A DNA stretch of 64,000 nt from Chloroflexota bacterium (GTDB taxonomy: Bacteria > Chloroflexota > UBA6077 > JACCZL01): positions 232,965-296,964 of the forward strand of contig JADLFM010000137.1 in the NCBI GenBank assembly GCA_020845495.1. The letters run 5' to 3'. The position numbers were made by a program, and so were the translations under genes. Shown in pieces: positions 16,724 to 25,560 of this stretch; positions within the stretch are counted from its first letter, which is position 1, and each line of letters starts with the position of its first letter. The notes beneath the pieces are model-generated. The model saw only the letters and a program-made list of their open reading frames with translations, was not told the DNA's origin and searched no databases.

Positions 16724-17716
16724 TTACCGCTCTGGCCTGGACGCGCCGGCCTTCGCGCCGCTGTGGCTTGACCGCGAGCGAGCCGCACGCTCGTCCGCCG
16801 AACCAACTTCGCGCTCTTCGTGCTCGCGGTGAAACAACTCGCGCTGGGCGGTCTCGCGCATACCAGCATCCTCATGGCGGAGCTCGAGCGATTCGCGATG
16901 GCATTGTTTCTGGAAGAATACGAGCGCCGCGATGACGATACCCATACTGATGCCGTAGAGCAGCACTTCACCTATCTGCTGCCAGAGGATGAAGTGCTCC
17001 AGGAACGTCACCGCCATGATAACAATGACTACACTAACGATCTTGATCTCGAGGTCGTTGAGCGTATCGACGCCGATGGCGGCCGTGATGTTGAGCGGAG
17101 CGATGAACAGACTGTAGAAGCCGACGCCGATCAGATAGAAAACCACCGCCTTGAACATGATGCTGACGATCTCGAGGAATTGGACTGTCAGATCTCTCGC
17201 GTTCAGGTTACCCCTGAGCGCTTCGTACACGGCGTGGACGACACTCGTCACCGCCAACCCTGCGCCTAATACGAAGAGCGCCAGGGCAACGAGCATCACC
17301 GCCGCCACAGCAACCAGGACGACGAAGCGTGCCCGGCCCACTAGTCCGGCGAGTGGTGCGTGAGGCGTCGGGCTTTCCTCGTGCGAACCCGACTGGACGG
17401 CCTGCCATTCGCTCGAACGATCGCTTACCGGCGCCTGAGATGGACCGTCAGGATACTCGCCCGAGCGACCACGTTCGCCCTGGTCCGCTCCGTCGTCAGC
17501 ATTCGGGATCGGCCGGTCGGGGCGTTGCTCTCGAGCGCCGTTCGAAACTCGTCCGGTCTGCCCATGGTGCACGGGCTGGAACTCATCGACGTCCTGAGTG
17601 CCCGCTCCGGCAGTCGGGGGGCTCGCTACGTTGCGGCTCTCTCCTTCACTCGTGCTTCTCTTGTCGTTCAACTGCTCACCGCCAGCGCCAACCGTGGCCC
17701 GGTAGTCCTCACGCAT
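16724..17716 (-). CDS. YqhA/UPF0114 family membrane protein with long disordered ends
   Basis: 330 residues from the ATG at 17716. The first 125 residues are hydrophilic and rich in Ser, Gly, Asp and Arg. The core (about 125-270) has four hydrophobic segments with the UPF0114 pattern, including FLEIVSIMFKAVVFYLIGVG and FYSLFIAPLNI. A charged tail of about 60 residues (HREHEEREVG, then Arg/Ser/Lys-rich) follows. Usual UPF0114 proteins are about 170 residues, so this one has large additions at both ends. Function of the family is unknown. Confidence 0.75.
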   Translation of the reverse strand: MREDYRATVGAGGEQLNDKRSTSEGESRNVASPPTAGAGTQDVDEFQPVHHGQTGRVSNGAREQRPDRPIPNADDGADQGERGRSGEYPDGPSQAPVSDRSSEWQAVQSGSHEESPTPHAPLAGLVGRARFVVLVAVAAVMLVALALFVLGAGLAVTSVVHAVYEALRGNLNARDLTVQFLEIVSIMFKAVVFYLIGVGFYSLFIAPLNITAAIGVDTLNDLEIKIVSVVIVIMAVTFLEHFILWQQIGEVLLYGISMGIVIAALVFFQKQCHRESLELRHEDAGMRETAQRELFHREHEEREVGSADERAARSRSSHSGAKAGASRPER

Positions 17717-17933
17717 CTCACATCTTCCAGATGCATGAGCCGTGCCCGGGTGGTGGCCGTGCGTGCCCATCCGAGCGCAGCTCACCTGGAGGGGCCACCT
17801 ATGGCTGGGTAGGCCGAACGTCGGCCGGCTCAGCCAGCGGCTCCTACCATGGTGGAGGGATGGGAGCCAGCCTGAACCGTCGAAACCACGACTATGGCGG
17901 GGTCCATTTCGGCGTTCTTTCCGCGCGGCGTTG

Positions 17934-19094
17934 TCAGTCGACGCGGAAACGCTCGAGTACCGAGCGGTCGACCTCGACGCCGAGGCCAGGGTCGTCGGGC
18001 ACGGTCAGCCAGCCATCCTTCGGTCGGAGCCGGTCAGTCATCATCGCGTCGCGGATCGGGTGTGGGGTACTATCGAACTCAAAGACCGGCTCCTGTGCCA
18101 GCGGCGTGGCCGTGACGGTCAGCGGCATCGCAGGCAGCGTTGCGGCAAAGTGGAGCCCGGCCGCCACGGCCAGCGGGGTGCCCCAGACGTGCGGAAAGAC
18201 CCGCACATGGAATGCCTGGCCCAGCGCGGCAATCCTGCGTGCGCCGCTCAATCCGCCGCAGTTGGCGATGTCTGGCTGAAGGATGTCGACGGCACGACGG
18301 CTCACGTACTCCCGGAAGCCGTCAAGGCTGCCGACGTGCTCCCCGCCGGTGATGGGGAGATCGAGCGCCTGCTTCACCTGGAGGTATCCCTCCAGGTCGC
18401 CCCGCTGGACCGGCTCCTCGAACCAGGCGACGCCCTCCCCTTCGAGCGCCCGCCCGATCTTGATTGCGGTGCGGCTGTCGTAGGCGCCGTTCGCATCGCA
18501 CATCAGCAGCACGTCGCTGCCGATGGCCGCCCGGATGCCAGTGACCTCGTGGACGTCCTCCTCCGGCGTCAGCCCCCCGACTTTCATCTTCATAGCCTGG
18601 TAGCCAGCCTGGACGTACCCCCGTGCCTCGGCCTGCCGCGCCGCCGAGGGGTCAGAGGCGGTGGGCGCGTAGTAGAGGCCGGTCGCATAGGCCATGATGC
18701 GATCCCGCACCCGTCCTCCGAGCAGTTGGCAGACCGGGCGCCCCGTTGCCTTGCCCATCAGATCCCAAAGCGCCACTTCGAGGCCGCTCCATGCCTGGAC
18801 CGCGAAGTCACCGGTCCAGCCTGCCCGGTCGAACGTACTCCGCACCTTCTGCCAGATCCGGTCCACATCGAACGGATCTTCCCCGACGGCCAACGGTGCC
18901 AGGACGTCCTCGATGAAGCGGGCGCCTGCGCGTGGTAACGTCCCGGACCCGCTCTCGCCCCAGCCGGTACGGCCATCATCCGTCAGCACTTCGACGAGCA
19001 CGGCCTGTCGGACCGGCGTCGTGTAGACGGACCAGCCGAACGGTTCGGCAAGCTCGGCGCGCAGGTAGTGGGCGCGGACCTGGCGGATCTGCAT
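17934..19094 (-). CDS. Mandelate racemase/muconate lactonizing enzyme family protein
   Basis: 386 residues with an AGGGGAG site before the ATG. The enolase-superfamily acid/base motif MKMKVGG (KxK, about residue 168), the metal ligands in CDANGAYD, FEEPVQ and GGEH, and FPHVWGT with a catalytic-type histidine near residue 300 are all present, so it should abstract a proton alpha to a carboxylate. The substrate is unknown. It is the last gene of the minus-strand operon that starts with the CoxG-like gene at 25360, and is probably a late step of the same pathway. Confidence 0.85.
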   Translation of the reverse strand: MQIRQVRAHYLRAELAEPFGWSVYTTPVRQAVLVEVLTDDGRTGWGESGSGTLPRAGARFIEDVLAPLAVGEDPFDVDRIWQKVRSTFDRAGWTGDFAVQAWSGLEVALWDLMGKATGRPVCQLLGGRVRDRIMAYATGLYYAPTASDPSAARQAEARGYVQAGYQAMKMKVGGLTPEEDVHEVTGIRAAIGSDVLLMCDANGAYDSRTAIKIGRALEGEGVAWFEEPVQRGDLEGYLQVKQALDLPITGGEHVGSLDGFREYVSRRAVDILQPDIANCGGLSGARRIAALGQAFHVRVFPHVWGTPLAVAAGLHFAATLPAMPLTVTATPLAQEPVFEFDSTPHPIRDAMMTDRLRPKDGWLTVPDDPGLGVEVDRSVLERFRVD

Positions 19095-19170
19095 GGAGTC
19101 TCCCCTGTCGGAACGTCGGAGGTGATGGTGCCTCGGGCGTGCCCGTCAGGCAAGGTTGCGGATGCGGCGC

Positions 19171-19572
19171 TTACCGCCCGACGACGGCGTACGCCTCGAT
19201 CTCAATCAGCGCGCCCTCGACACTCAGGCCGGTCACCCCCACGGTCGTGGCCGCTGGTGGCTCGATACCCTGCTCGGCGTAGAACGCCTGCCGGGCCTCA
19301 CGCACTCGCCCAATCCCCCGCATGTCCACCAGGAAGATCGTGAGTTTCGCCACGTCCGTCCAGGCCGCCCCCGACGCCCCGAGCACCCGCCCGACGTTCT
19401 CCAGCGCCTGCCGGGTCTGGGCACCCACGTCGCCCGGACCCACGAGTTGCCGCCGCGCGTCGAGGGCAAGTTGACCGGATACGAACAGCAGCGAGCCCAT
19501 CCGGACCGCGTGGGTGTAGCCGGCCGGCGCCGGCCCATCCGAGGGATTGACGTAGTGACGGTCGAGGGGCAT
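19171..19572 (-). CDS. RidA/YjgF family protein lacking the canonical arginine
   Basis: 133 residues, the standard length of a RidA protein, which forms trimers and in the best-known members hydrolyses reactive enamine/imine intermediates. The family motifs FVSGQLALD and LIEIEAYAV are present. At the active-site position where classical RidA has arginine (as in PARSTV) this protein has PPAATTV, so imine deaminase activity of the standard type is doubtful; it may belong to another Rid subgroup. It lies 85 bases after the M20 gene and 76 bases before the enolase-superfamily gene, in the same operon. Confidence 0.85.
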   Translation of the reverse strand: MPLDRHYVNPSDGPAPAGYTHAVRMGSLLFVSGQLALDARRQLVGPGDVGAQTRQALENVGRVLGASGAAWTDVAKLTIFLVDMRGIGRVREARQAFYAEQGIEPPAATTVGVTGLSVEGALIEIEAYAVVGR

Positions 19573-19657
19573 GGACGTCCTCCCGAATTACGGCGAGCCG
19601 TGCCCCACCAGCATGGGGCGCGGCTCACTCAACTGTCGCCAGCAGGCCGCGTGGCGG

Positions 19658-21028
19658 TCACGACTCGGCAGAGACCCTTCCGTTCAGCCGCGACGCCACC
19701 CGCGCCGCGATAGACTCGGCGTTCACGTGCGCGCCGAGGGGTGACACACGCGGCCGGTCCTGGTTGCACACGTCCATCGCGATCCGGGCGTACACTACCG
19801 AGGCGTTCACCAGATCCTGAATCTTGAACGACTTCCTGGCAGCGTGGCTGGCCGAGCGGGGGCCGTAGCTCAGGGCCGGGATGCCAAGCTCGTTGAACGC
19901 GTTTGCGTCGCGCCACATGCTCGACACTGAGGGGCTGACCGTCTGGGGCGGCTCGGGGAAGACCTGGGCGTGACAACGCCGAATCGTCTCCACGAACCGC
20001 TCGATGCCCTTCGCCTCGAAGCCTGGGCGGTACAGGAACAACTCCACCTTGCCCTCAACGCCCGTCTTCTTCAGCAGATCGCGCAGATCGTCGCGAATAT
20101 CGAGCGGGTTTGCACCCGGCAGGATGCGGGTATCGACGTAGAAGCTACAGATCTGCGGGGTGCTGGTCAGGTTGAACGGGTAGCCAGACCGGATCGCGTT
20201 GATGCTCGCCTTCGGGATGACCGTTCCGCTCTCGCTCTCGACCGTGTTGCGCTGCTGGTACTCGTAGGCCCACTCTTCGAACGCCTGGATCGCGGCGGTC
20301 GCCCGCACGATCGCGTTCGGGGCGTCGGCGATACCCGTGGGGCGTGGCAGGTACGGCGAGTAGTAACGCGGCGTATCGGAGTAGATCGTCACCTTGAAAT
20401 GGGCCTTGCCCGGCTCGATCCAGACGATCCCGAAACCGGTCCCCTCGGCGACGAGCGCGAAGTCGGCGACCGCGCCGTGGGTAATCATGAAACGAGCGCC
20501 AAGATCCTTGCTCAGGTACGGCCAGCCCTGGAACTCTTCAACTGGCTCGCGCGAGATCTCGCCGGCCACGGCGCTCACGATCAGGTCGCCCTTGAGCGGG
20601 TGACCGGCCTCCTTGATCGCCTTCGCCGCGATCAGGAACGCTGCCATCGGACCCTTGTCGTTGACGACACCGTCGCCGCAGATGTCGTCGCCGTCGATCC
20701 AGGCCGAGTGGTAGAGTGGGTCTTTCGGGTCACGCGCCGACCAGATGGCGTCCGGCCGCAGCGTGGTGTCGAGGTGGCTGTTGAAGATCAAGTTGTAACC
20801 GCCGCCGCTGCCGTCGAGCGTGGCGGAGACGTTGAAGCGCTCCTCGACGAGTGCGTACTTCTTCGGCACAAAGCCGTTGCGTTCGAGCCACTCATACACG
20901 AACTGCCCGGCGGGCCCTTCGCTGCCGGTTGGGCTGTCGATGTTCCCGAGCGCGAGCGCCAGATCGAGTAGCTCCTGGCGGTCGATCCGGCCAATCACGG
21001 CATCCGGTGTCACATCATTCGGTGTCAC
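19658..21028 (-). CDS. M20 family metallopeptidase/amidohydrolase (ArgE/DapE type)
   Basis: 456 residues from a GTG at 21028 preceded by GGAGGG at a 5-base spacing. Metal-binding motifs of the M20 family are present: NSHLDTT near residue 82, CGDGVVNDKGPMAA near 117 and VAGEIS near 160, followed by the dimerisation domain and a C-terminal metal-binding region with YGPRSASHA. Family members remove N-acyl, N-carbamoyl or N-succinyl groups or cleave dipeptides. In this operon, next to a molybdenum hydroxylase, an amidase or N-carbamoyl hydrolase role is plausible but unproven. Confidence 0.85.
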   Translation of the reverse strand: MTPNDVTPDAVIGRIDRQELLDLALALGNIDSPTGSEGPAGQFVYEWLERNGFVPKKYALVEERFNVSATLDGSGGGYNLIFNSHLDTTLRPDAIWSARDPKDPLYHSAWIDGDDICGDGVVNDKGPMAAFLIAAKAIKEAGHPLKGDLIVSAVAGEISREPVEEFQGWPYLSKDLGARFMITHGAVADFALVAEGTGFGIVWIEPGKAHFKVTIYSDTPRYYSPYLPRPTGIADAPNAIVRATAAIQAFEEWAYEYQQRNTVESESGTVIPKASINAIRSGYPFNLTSTPQICSFYVDTRILPGANPLDIRDDLRDLLKKTGVEGKVELFLYRPGFEAKGIERFVETIRRCHAQVFPEPPQTVSPSVSSMWRDANAFNELGIPALSYGPRSASHAARKSFKIQDLVNASVVYARIAMDVCNQDRPRVSPLGAHVNAESIAARVASRLNGRVSAES

Positions 21029-21084
21029 GGCGTCCCTCCGAGTGTTCAGATGTCAGCAGTCAATCGTCCGCGGATGGGCGCGTC

Positions 21085-23436
21085 TCATGGCTCACCTCTG
21101 ACGACTGACTCCTGATGACTGACCGCTGCGTCTCTCATCGCCCGCCAGACTCGTTCGGGTGTGAAGGGGGCCTCCCGGAGCCGCACCCCGACGGCGCGGT
21201 AGATCGCGTTCGAGATGGCAGCGCACATGGCGCTCGTCGGGCCGTCGCCAGCGCCCTTCGCGCCGTACGGCCCAACGCCGTCACGGTTCTCGACGAGGAT
21301 GCCGTGGAACTCCGCGGGGACGTCCGAAAAGCGCGGTACCCGGTAGTCGAGCATCGAGCCGTTCGACAGTTGCTGGCCGTCGTAGACAAGCTCCTCGGCG
21401 AGTGCCACCCCGAGCCCCATCGTCGCCGAGCCGAGGTCCTGGCCTTCCGCCATAGTGGGGTTGACCGCCAGGCCGATGTCGGCCACCGTCACCAATTTGT
21501 GAACCGAGACCCGCCCGGTGTCGGGAAAGACCTCGACTTCGACGCCGGCAATGGCCGGCTCCCAGAAGGGCGGCAACTCGGCAAGCTCGTCGGCCTGTCG
21601 GATGTCGGCAGCGCCGCTCACCTCCATGTCGGCGATCCCGAAGTACCTGCCGATGACGTCGCTCCAGGTCATCCGGCGGCCCTCGGACATCAGCCCGGTC
21701 GGTTCGAGCACGATGTCCTGCTCGTCGGCCTCCCAGATGTCGGCGGCCATCTTCTTGAGCGAATCCTTCGCGGCCCGGCACGCGCCCAGTACCGTCCGGC
21801 CCTCGAGGGTGGTGGTGCGGTCGGCGCCCGTCGAGCGGGCGAACGGGGTCAGCGCGGTGTCGGACTGGACCACCCGCACCTTGTCGAGGGTCGTACCGAG
21901 CTCCTCGGCCGCGATCTGGGCGAGCACCGTCTTGCTGCCCTGGCCCATCTCAGCGCTACCGGTCAGGACCGTGACCGAGCCGTCGCCGTGAACCCGGACC
22001 TCGCTGCGGCCGATGGGCTGCGCACCCGAGTCGATGACCGAGATCGCCATGCCGCGCCCACGATTCGGCAGCAGGGGGGCATCCCAGTCGAGTGCCGCCG
22101 CCAGCCGCTTGACGTCGCCGATCACGTCGGCGGTCAGCGCCCGCCGCTTCGGGAAGAAACGCTCGCCGCGCTCGGCGAAGTTGCGGAGCCGGAACTGGAT
22201 CGGATCCTCGCCAAGCGCCTCAGCCAGCTCATCCATCTGGCCCTCGGCAGCGAGTGTCACCTGACTCGCCCCGAAACCGCGATAGGAACTGGCCGGGCAG
22301 GTATTGGTGTAGACGGCATAGCTGGTGATGTCGACGGCCTCATAGCGGTACGGCCCGACGATCCGGACGGCCGCCTTCGACGACACCAGCGGACTGTTTT
22401 GGGCGAAGGCGCCGGTGTTCAGGTAGATCGTCGCCTGACGCGCGAGCAGGCCGCCCTCGGCGTCGACGGCGGTCTTGATGTGCACGCGCGCATCGTCGGC
22501 ACGGGTCGTCAGGATCGACTCGTCGATGGTCAACTCGAGCTTGACCGGCCGCTTCGCCTTCCACGAGCAGACGGCCGTCAGTGGCTCGATCTTGGTGTAC
22601 GACTTCGAGCCGTAGCCACCCCCGATCAGCGGAGTCACGATCCGCACCTTGTTCAGCGGCAGCCCGAAGACATGGGCCACATCGTGGCGGACCATGAACG
22701 GGTGCTGTGCACACGAGTGGACCGTCACCCCTGACTCGGTGTAGTCGGCGATGCTGGTATACGGCTCCATCGCGTAGGCGTAGGTCATCGGGTAGTAATA
22801 GTCACCCTCGACAACGGTCGCCGCCTTCGCGAAGGCTGCCTCCACGTCGCCCCAGCGGACGTGGTTCTCCTGGCAGACGTTCGTCAGATTGGCGCCAGCG
22901 TTCAGGTCCAGGTGGCCCGGCGAGACGCCCTTGCCGTAGCGGCGTTCGTGCACCAGTGGCGCACCGTCCGCCAACGCTTCGGCCGGTGTCATAACGGGGT
23001 CCAACTCGTCGTACTCGACCAGCACGTCATCGAGGCCGAGTTGCGCGGTCACGGCATCTTCGGCGACCACCACGGCCACCGGATCGCCGATGTAGAGCAC
23101 CTTCTCAACGGCCAGGACCGGCTGATCCTCGATGGCGTGCCCGTAGCGAGGGCTGTTCAGCGCGGCGAGATCCTCGCCAGTGACGACGCAGATGACGCCC
23201 GGCCGCTCCAATGCCGCCGACGTGTCAATGGAGCGGATGCGGGCGTGTGCGACCGGACTGCGCAGCACCTTGGCATGCGCCAGATTCGGAACCCGCAGGT
23301 CGGCGGTAAACGTCGCCTGCCCGGTCACCTTGGGCGGACCGTCCGTGCGCGGTACCGAGTGATGGACGACCCGGAAACCAAACTCGTCGACGTCAGCCTG
23401 CCTGACGGATGGCTCGGCGGCAGTGTCGCTGGTCAT
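21085..23436 (-). CDS. Molybdopterin-binding subunit of a xanthine dehydrogenase/CoxL-type hydroxylase
   Basis: 783 residues, the normal length for the large subunit. Family motifs include the N-terminal VTGQATFTADL, LIGGGYGSK near residue 270, SSYRGFGASQ near 390 and the GSAEMGQGSK cofactor segment. The active-site loop is SYRGFG, not the AYxCSFR of true CO dehydrogenase, so CO oxidation is unlikely; it should hydroxylate an aldehyde or N-heterocycle at a carbon centre. The C-terminal motif that normally reads KGxGE reads KGAGDG here, with Asp731 where the catalytic glutamate is expected. The ATG overlaps the stop of the FAD-subunit gene (23433-23436). Confidence 0.9.
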   Translation of the reverse strand: MTSDTAAEPSVRQADVDEFGFRVVHHSVPRTDGPPKVTGQATFTADLRVPNLAHAKVLRSPVAHARIRSIDTSAALERPGVICVVTGEDLAALNSPRYGHAIEDQPVLAVEKVLYIGDPVAVVVAEDAVTAQLGLDDVLVEYDELDPVMTPAEALADGAPLVHERRYGKGVSPGHLDLNAGANLTNVCQENHVRWGDVEAAFAKAATVVEGDYYYPMTYAYAMEPYTSIADYTESGVTVHSCAQHPFMVRHDVAHVFGLPLNKVRIVTPLIGGGYGSKSYTKIEPLTAVCSWKAKRPVKLELTIDESILTTRADDARVHIKTAVDAEGGLLARQATIYLNTGAFAQNSPLVSSKAAVRIVGPYRYEAVDITSYAVYTNTCPASSYRGFGASQVTLAAEGQMDELAEALGEDPIQFRLRNFAERGERFFPKRRALTADVIGDVKRLAAALDWDAPLLPNRGRGMAISVIDSGAQPIGRSEVRVHGDGSVTVLTGSAEMGQGSKTVLAQIAAEELGTTLDKVRVVQSDTALTPFARSTGADRTTTLEGRTVLGACRAAKDSLKKMAADIWEADEQDIVLEPTGLMSEGRRMTWSDVIGRYFGIADMEVSGAADIRQADELAELPPFWEPAIAGVEVEVFPDTGRVSVHKLVTVADIGLAVNPTMAEGQDLGSATMGLGVALAEELVYDGQQLSNGSMLDYRVPRFSDVPAEFHGILVENRDGVGPYGAKGAGDGPTSAMCAAISNAIYRAVGVRLREAPFTPERVWRAMRDAAVSHQESVVRGEP

Positions 23437-24323
23437 GGGGCACCTCGCCCGATTGTGGGGACGGGAGTCAGGCGCGCGAACGCCTGCCCCAGCAGGATCT
23501 GAATCAGATGGCGCTTGTACTCAGCCGAGCCGTCCAGGTCGTCGAGCAGGTCGGCGGCATCGGCGAGCGCGTCACCAGCCTGCCCGAGCCGCCCCGCCGC
23601 CTCGGAGACGGCGCCGACCAGCAGTGCTTCGGCACCTGGCCCGCGCACGGGGATCGGGCTGACCGATCCTACAGCCACCCGCGCGGCGCGGACCTCGCCA
23701 GCGGTCTGGTCGAGGTCGAGCGCCAATGCCAGCCCGAGCATCGGCCGCTCGCGCGTCTGGAATTTCCGATAGTCGGCGCGCCAGGACGACCCCAGAATTG
23801 GGAGCTCGATCGCGCGGAGGAGTTCACCCTCGCCGAGCGCCGTCTCGTACGGGCCGACGACGAACTCGTCCATCGGCACGCTCCGCTCGCCATCCGGCCC
23901 AACGAGATGGAGGCGTGCCTCCAGGCAGAGCAGCAGCGTGCCTGGGTCTGAGTGCGGCTCGGCGAAGCAGAGGTTGCCGCCGAGGGTGCCGGTGGCGCGA
24001 ACGCGCGGGTTCGCGACGCGCGCCTCCATCTCGGCGAGCACCGGCAGACGGTCCCGCACGAGCGGCGAGGTCTCGATCGCCCGATGGGTTGCCAGGGCGC
24101 CGATCCAGAGTGCGCCGTCGCGCTCCTCGATCCGGTCGAGGCCGGGAATCGTCTTGACGTCGACGAGGCGCTCGTAGCGCAGACCGCCGTGCTTCATCAC
24201 GAGCAGGAGTTCGGTGCCGCCAGCGTAGGCGCGGGCGTCATCGGGAGTGGCGGCGAGCAGCCGCGATGCCTCGTCGAGCGTCGTCGGCTGGTCGATACTG
24301 AAGGGCGGGAGCAGACTGGGCAT
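23433..24323 (-). CDS. FAD-binding subunit of the molybdenum hydroxylase (CoxM-like)
   Basis: 296 residues with GAGGTAG before the ATG. The FAD-binding motifs are AYAGGTELLLVMK near residue 35 and ATGTLGGNLCFAEPHSDP near 110, matching the PCMH-type medium subunits of xanthine dehydrogenase/CO dehydrogenase. It passes electrons from the 2Fe-2S centres to an external acceptor. It overlaps the large-subunit gene by four bases and starts 6 bases after the iron-sulfur subunit gene, so the three subunits (S-M-L) are made together. Confidence 0.9.
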   Translation of the reverse strand: MPSLLPPFSIDQPTTLDEASRLLAATPDDARAYAGGTELLLVMKHGGLRYERLVDVKTIPGLDRIEERDGALWIGALATHRAIETSPLVRDRLPVLAEMEARVANPRVRATGTLGGNLCFAEPHSDPGTLLLCLEARLHLVGPDGERSVPMDEFVVGPYETALGEGELLRAIELPILGSSWRADYRKFQTRERPMLGLALALDLDQTAGEVRAARVAVGSVSPIPVRGPGAEALLVGAVSEAAGRLGQAGDALADAADLLDDLDGSAEYKRHLIQILLGQAFARLTPVPTIGRGAP

Positions 24324-24329
24324 GGTCGT

Positions 24330-24881
24330 CTACCTCGCCCCATCGGACGCTGCGCTTGCCCGGTCCGACAACCCAGGCAGGAGCATCTGAGCCCGCTTGA
24401 CGGCGGCCAGGATCGGCTTATAGCCGGTGCAGCGGCAGAGGTTGCCCTCCAGATATTCGACAATCTCCTCGTCGGTTGCGGCGGGATGGTTGTCGAGCAG
24501 GCTCTTCGCGGCTAGCAGGAAGCCCGGCGTGCAGAAGCCGCACTGAAACGCGTTCTCGTCGATGAACGCCTGCTGGATCGGGTGCAGGTCGCCGGACGAC
24601 GGCGCCAACCCCTCGACGGTCAGGACGTTCCGACCACGCGTCTCGTAGGCAAGGTAGGTACAGGCGCTGACGGGCAGGCCATCCACCAGCACCGTACAGG
24701 CGCCGCAGACCTGGACGTCACAGGATACCTTCGTCCCGGTCAACCCCAGTCGGTCACGCAGAACCTCGGCCAACGTCTCGCGCGGCTCGATCTCGAGGCT
24801 CTGCTCGCGGCCGTTGACGCGGGTGGTGATCTCGATCGTGGCGGCCGAACGGACCGAGCGTTCGGAGGGTATGGCGGTCAT
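24330..24881 (-). CDS. 2Fe-2S subunit of the molybdenum hydroxylase (CoxS-like)
   Basis: 183 residues. Eight cysteines for two 2Fe-2S clusters are in place: CDVQVCGAC plus C near residue 75 for the plant-type cluster, and CGFC with CRCTG for the helical cluster. The first 18 residues and the last 20 are extra to the usual 150-160-residue small subunit. The ATG overlaps the stop of the CoxG-like gene (ATGA at 24878-24881) and has GGGAGG upstream. Confidence 0.93.
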   Translation of the reverse strand: MTAIPSERSVRSAATIEITTRVNGREQSLEIEPRETLAEVLRDRLGLTGTKVSCDVQVCGACTVLVDGLPVSACTYLAYETRGRNVLTVEGLAPSSGDLHPIQQAFIDENAFQCGFCTPGFLLAAKSLLDNHPAATDEEIVEYLEGNLCRCTGYKPILAAVKRAQMLLPGLSDRASAASDGAR

Positions 24882-25360
24882 CCTGGCCCACCTCCCGAGT
24901 TAGCCGGCGCCGCGCCCAACTCGGCCTGGAGACGGCGCGCGAACTCGGCGAACAACTCATCAGCGCGCCGGCGCATTGGCAGCGCTCCAAGTGAGGCCAG
25001 CCGGCCGAGCACTTCGAGGCGCATCCCCAGCGCCACGCGTGAGCCGTTATCGTGCGGTTCGACGGTCGCCTGAAGGTCGCCCTTCACGCGAGCCTGTCCT
25101 TTGTTGTCCGCACCGGTCAGGCCGGCCACGATCCTGCGGCCGTCCTCGACGTCGCGTACGTCGATCTCGATGGGCACGCTGAGCCTGAACGGTCCGAGTT
25201 TGTCGGAGACGGTGGCGGCGTAGCGGCGGTCGGCGTCGAGGGCTCGGAGATCGGCGACGTTCGGGACGCAGCCGGTCAGGCGGGGCACGTCGCGGATGAA
25301 GGCGAACGCCGCGGGCGGCGCGGCGCCAACGTCGACGACTCTGGAAAGCTCGAGGAGCAC
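24878..25360 (-). CDS. CoxG-like SRPBCC (CO dehydrogenase subunit G family) protein
   Basis: 160 residues from a GTG at 25360 with GGGAGG seven bases upstream. The frame also contains an ATG at 25393, but that ATG lies inside the operator palindrome and is upstream of the ribosome site. The protein starts VLLELSRVVDV and has the GCVPNVADL and GLTGADNKGQA segments of the CoxG/polyketide-cyclase-like fold. CoxG recruits or matures CO dehydrogenase at the membrane in Oligotropha; related proteins accompany many Cox-type hydroxylases. First gene of the operon running to 17934. Confidence 0.85.
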   Translation of the reverse strand: MLLELSRVVDVGAAPPAAFAFIRDVPRLTGCVPNVADLRALDADRRYAATVSDKLGPFRLSVPIEIDVRDVEDGRRIVAGLTGADNKGQARVKGDLQATVEPHDNGSRVALGMRLEVLGRLASLGALPMRRRADELFAEFARRLQAELGAAPANSGGGPG

Positions 25361-25379
25361 GGGTGGACCTCCCGGTCCG

Positions 25380-25398
25380 ATTGCATGTTGCATGCAAT
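25380..25398. promoter_or_regulatory. Operator site A (predicted GntR site), palindrome plus half site
   Basis: ATTGCATGTTGCATGCAAT contains the palindrome TTGCATGCAA (25388-25397) and an extra TTGCATG half site at 25381-25387. It overlaps the -10 box of the minus-strand promoter for the molybdenum hydroxylase operon. The same core, TGCATGCA, recurs at 32161, 35518 and 38754, each time in a promoter region. Confidence 0.75.
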
Positions 25399-25424
25399 GT
25401 AGCCAGACGCGGCCGACCGGTCAA
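25396..25424 (-). promoter_or_regulatory. Promoter of the molybdenum hydroxylase operon
   Basis: On the minus strand: -35 TTGACC (25424-25419), 17-bp spacer, -10 TACATT (25401-25396). The last bases of the -10 are the first bases of operator site A, so a bound repressor would block RNA polymerase. The first start codon (25360) is about 36 bases downstream of the -10. Confidence 0.75.
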
Positions 25425-25560
25425 GCATGTCGCCCGCGCGGCGACAGGACGGCAAGCGAACGAGCGGGCGCGCTAGAATCGCCATCCCGGGCGGCATCGC
25501 TCGGGCCGCGCCGGCGCGCGGCCAGCGGATGACGGGGGACTCTTGATGCGGGGGGCGGCG

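Noticed and set aside
16820..17269. 149-residue plus-strand ORF opposite the YqhA-like gene
   Set aside because: It is a reverse-complement shadow; the minus strand shows four hydrophobic segments and the UPF0114 pattern.
21085..24881. True CO dehydrogenase (coxMSL)
   Set aside because: The large subunit lacks the Cys-containing active-site loop; SYRGFG is typical of xanthine dehydrogenase-like enzymes, and the gene order is S-M-L.
25360..25393. ATG start at 25393 for the CoxG-like gene
   Set aside because: The ATG lies inside the TGCATGCA palindrome and on the promoter -10 region; the GTG at 25360 has GGGAGG at the right distance. The same applies to ATGs at 32165 (GntR gene) and 38757 (permease gene).
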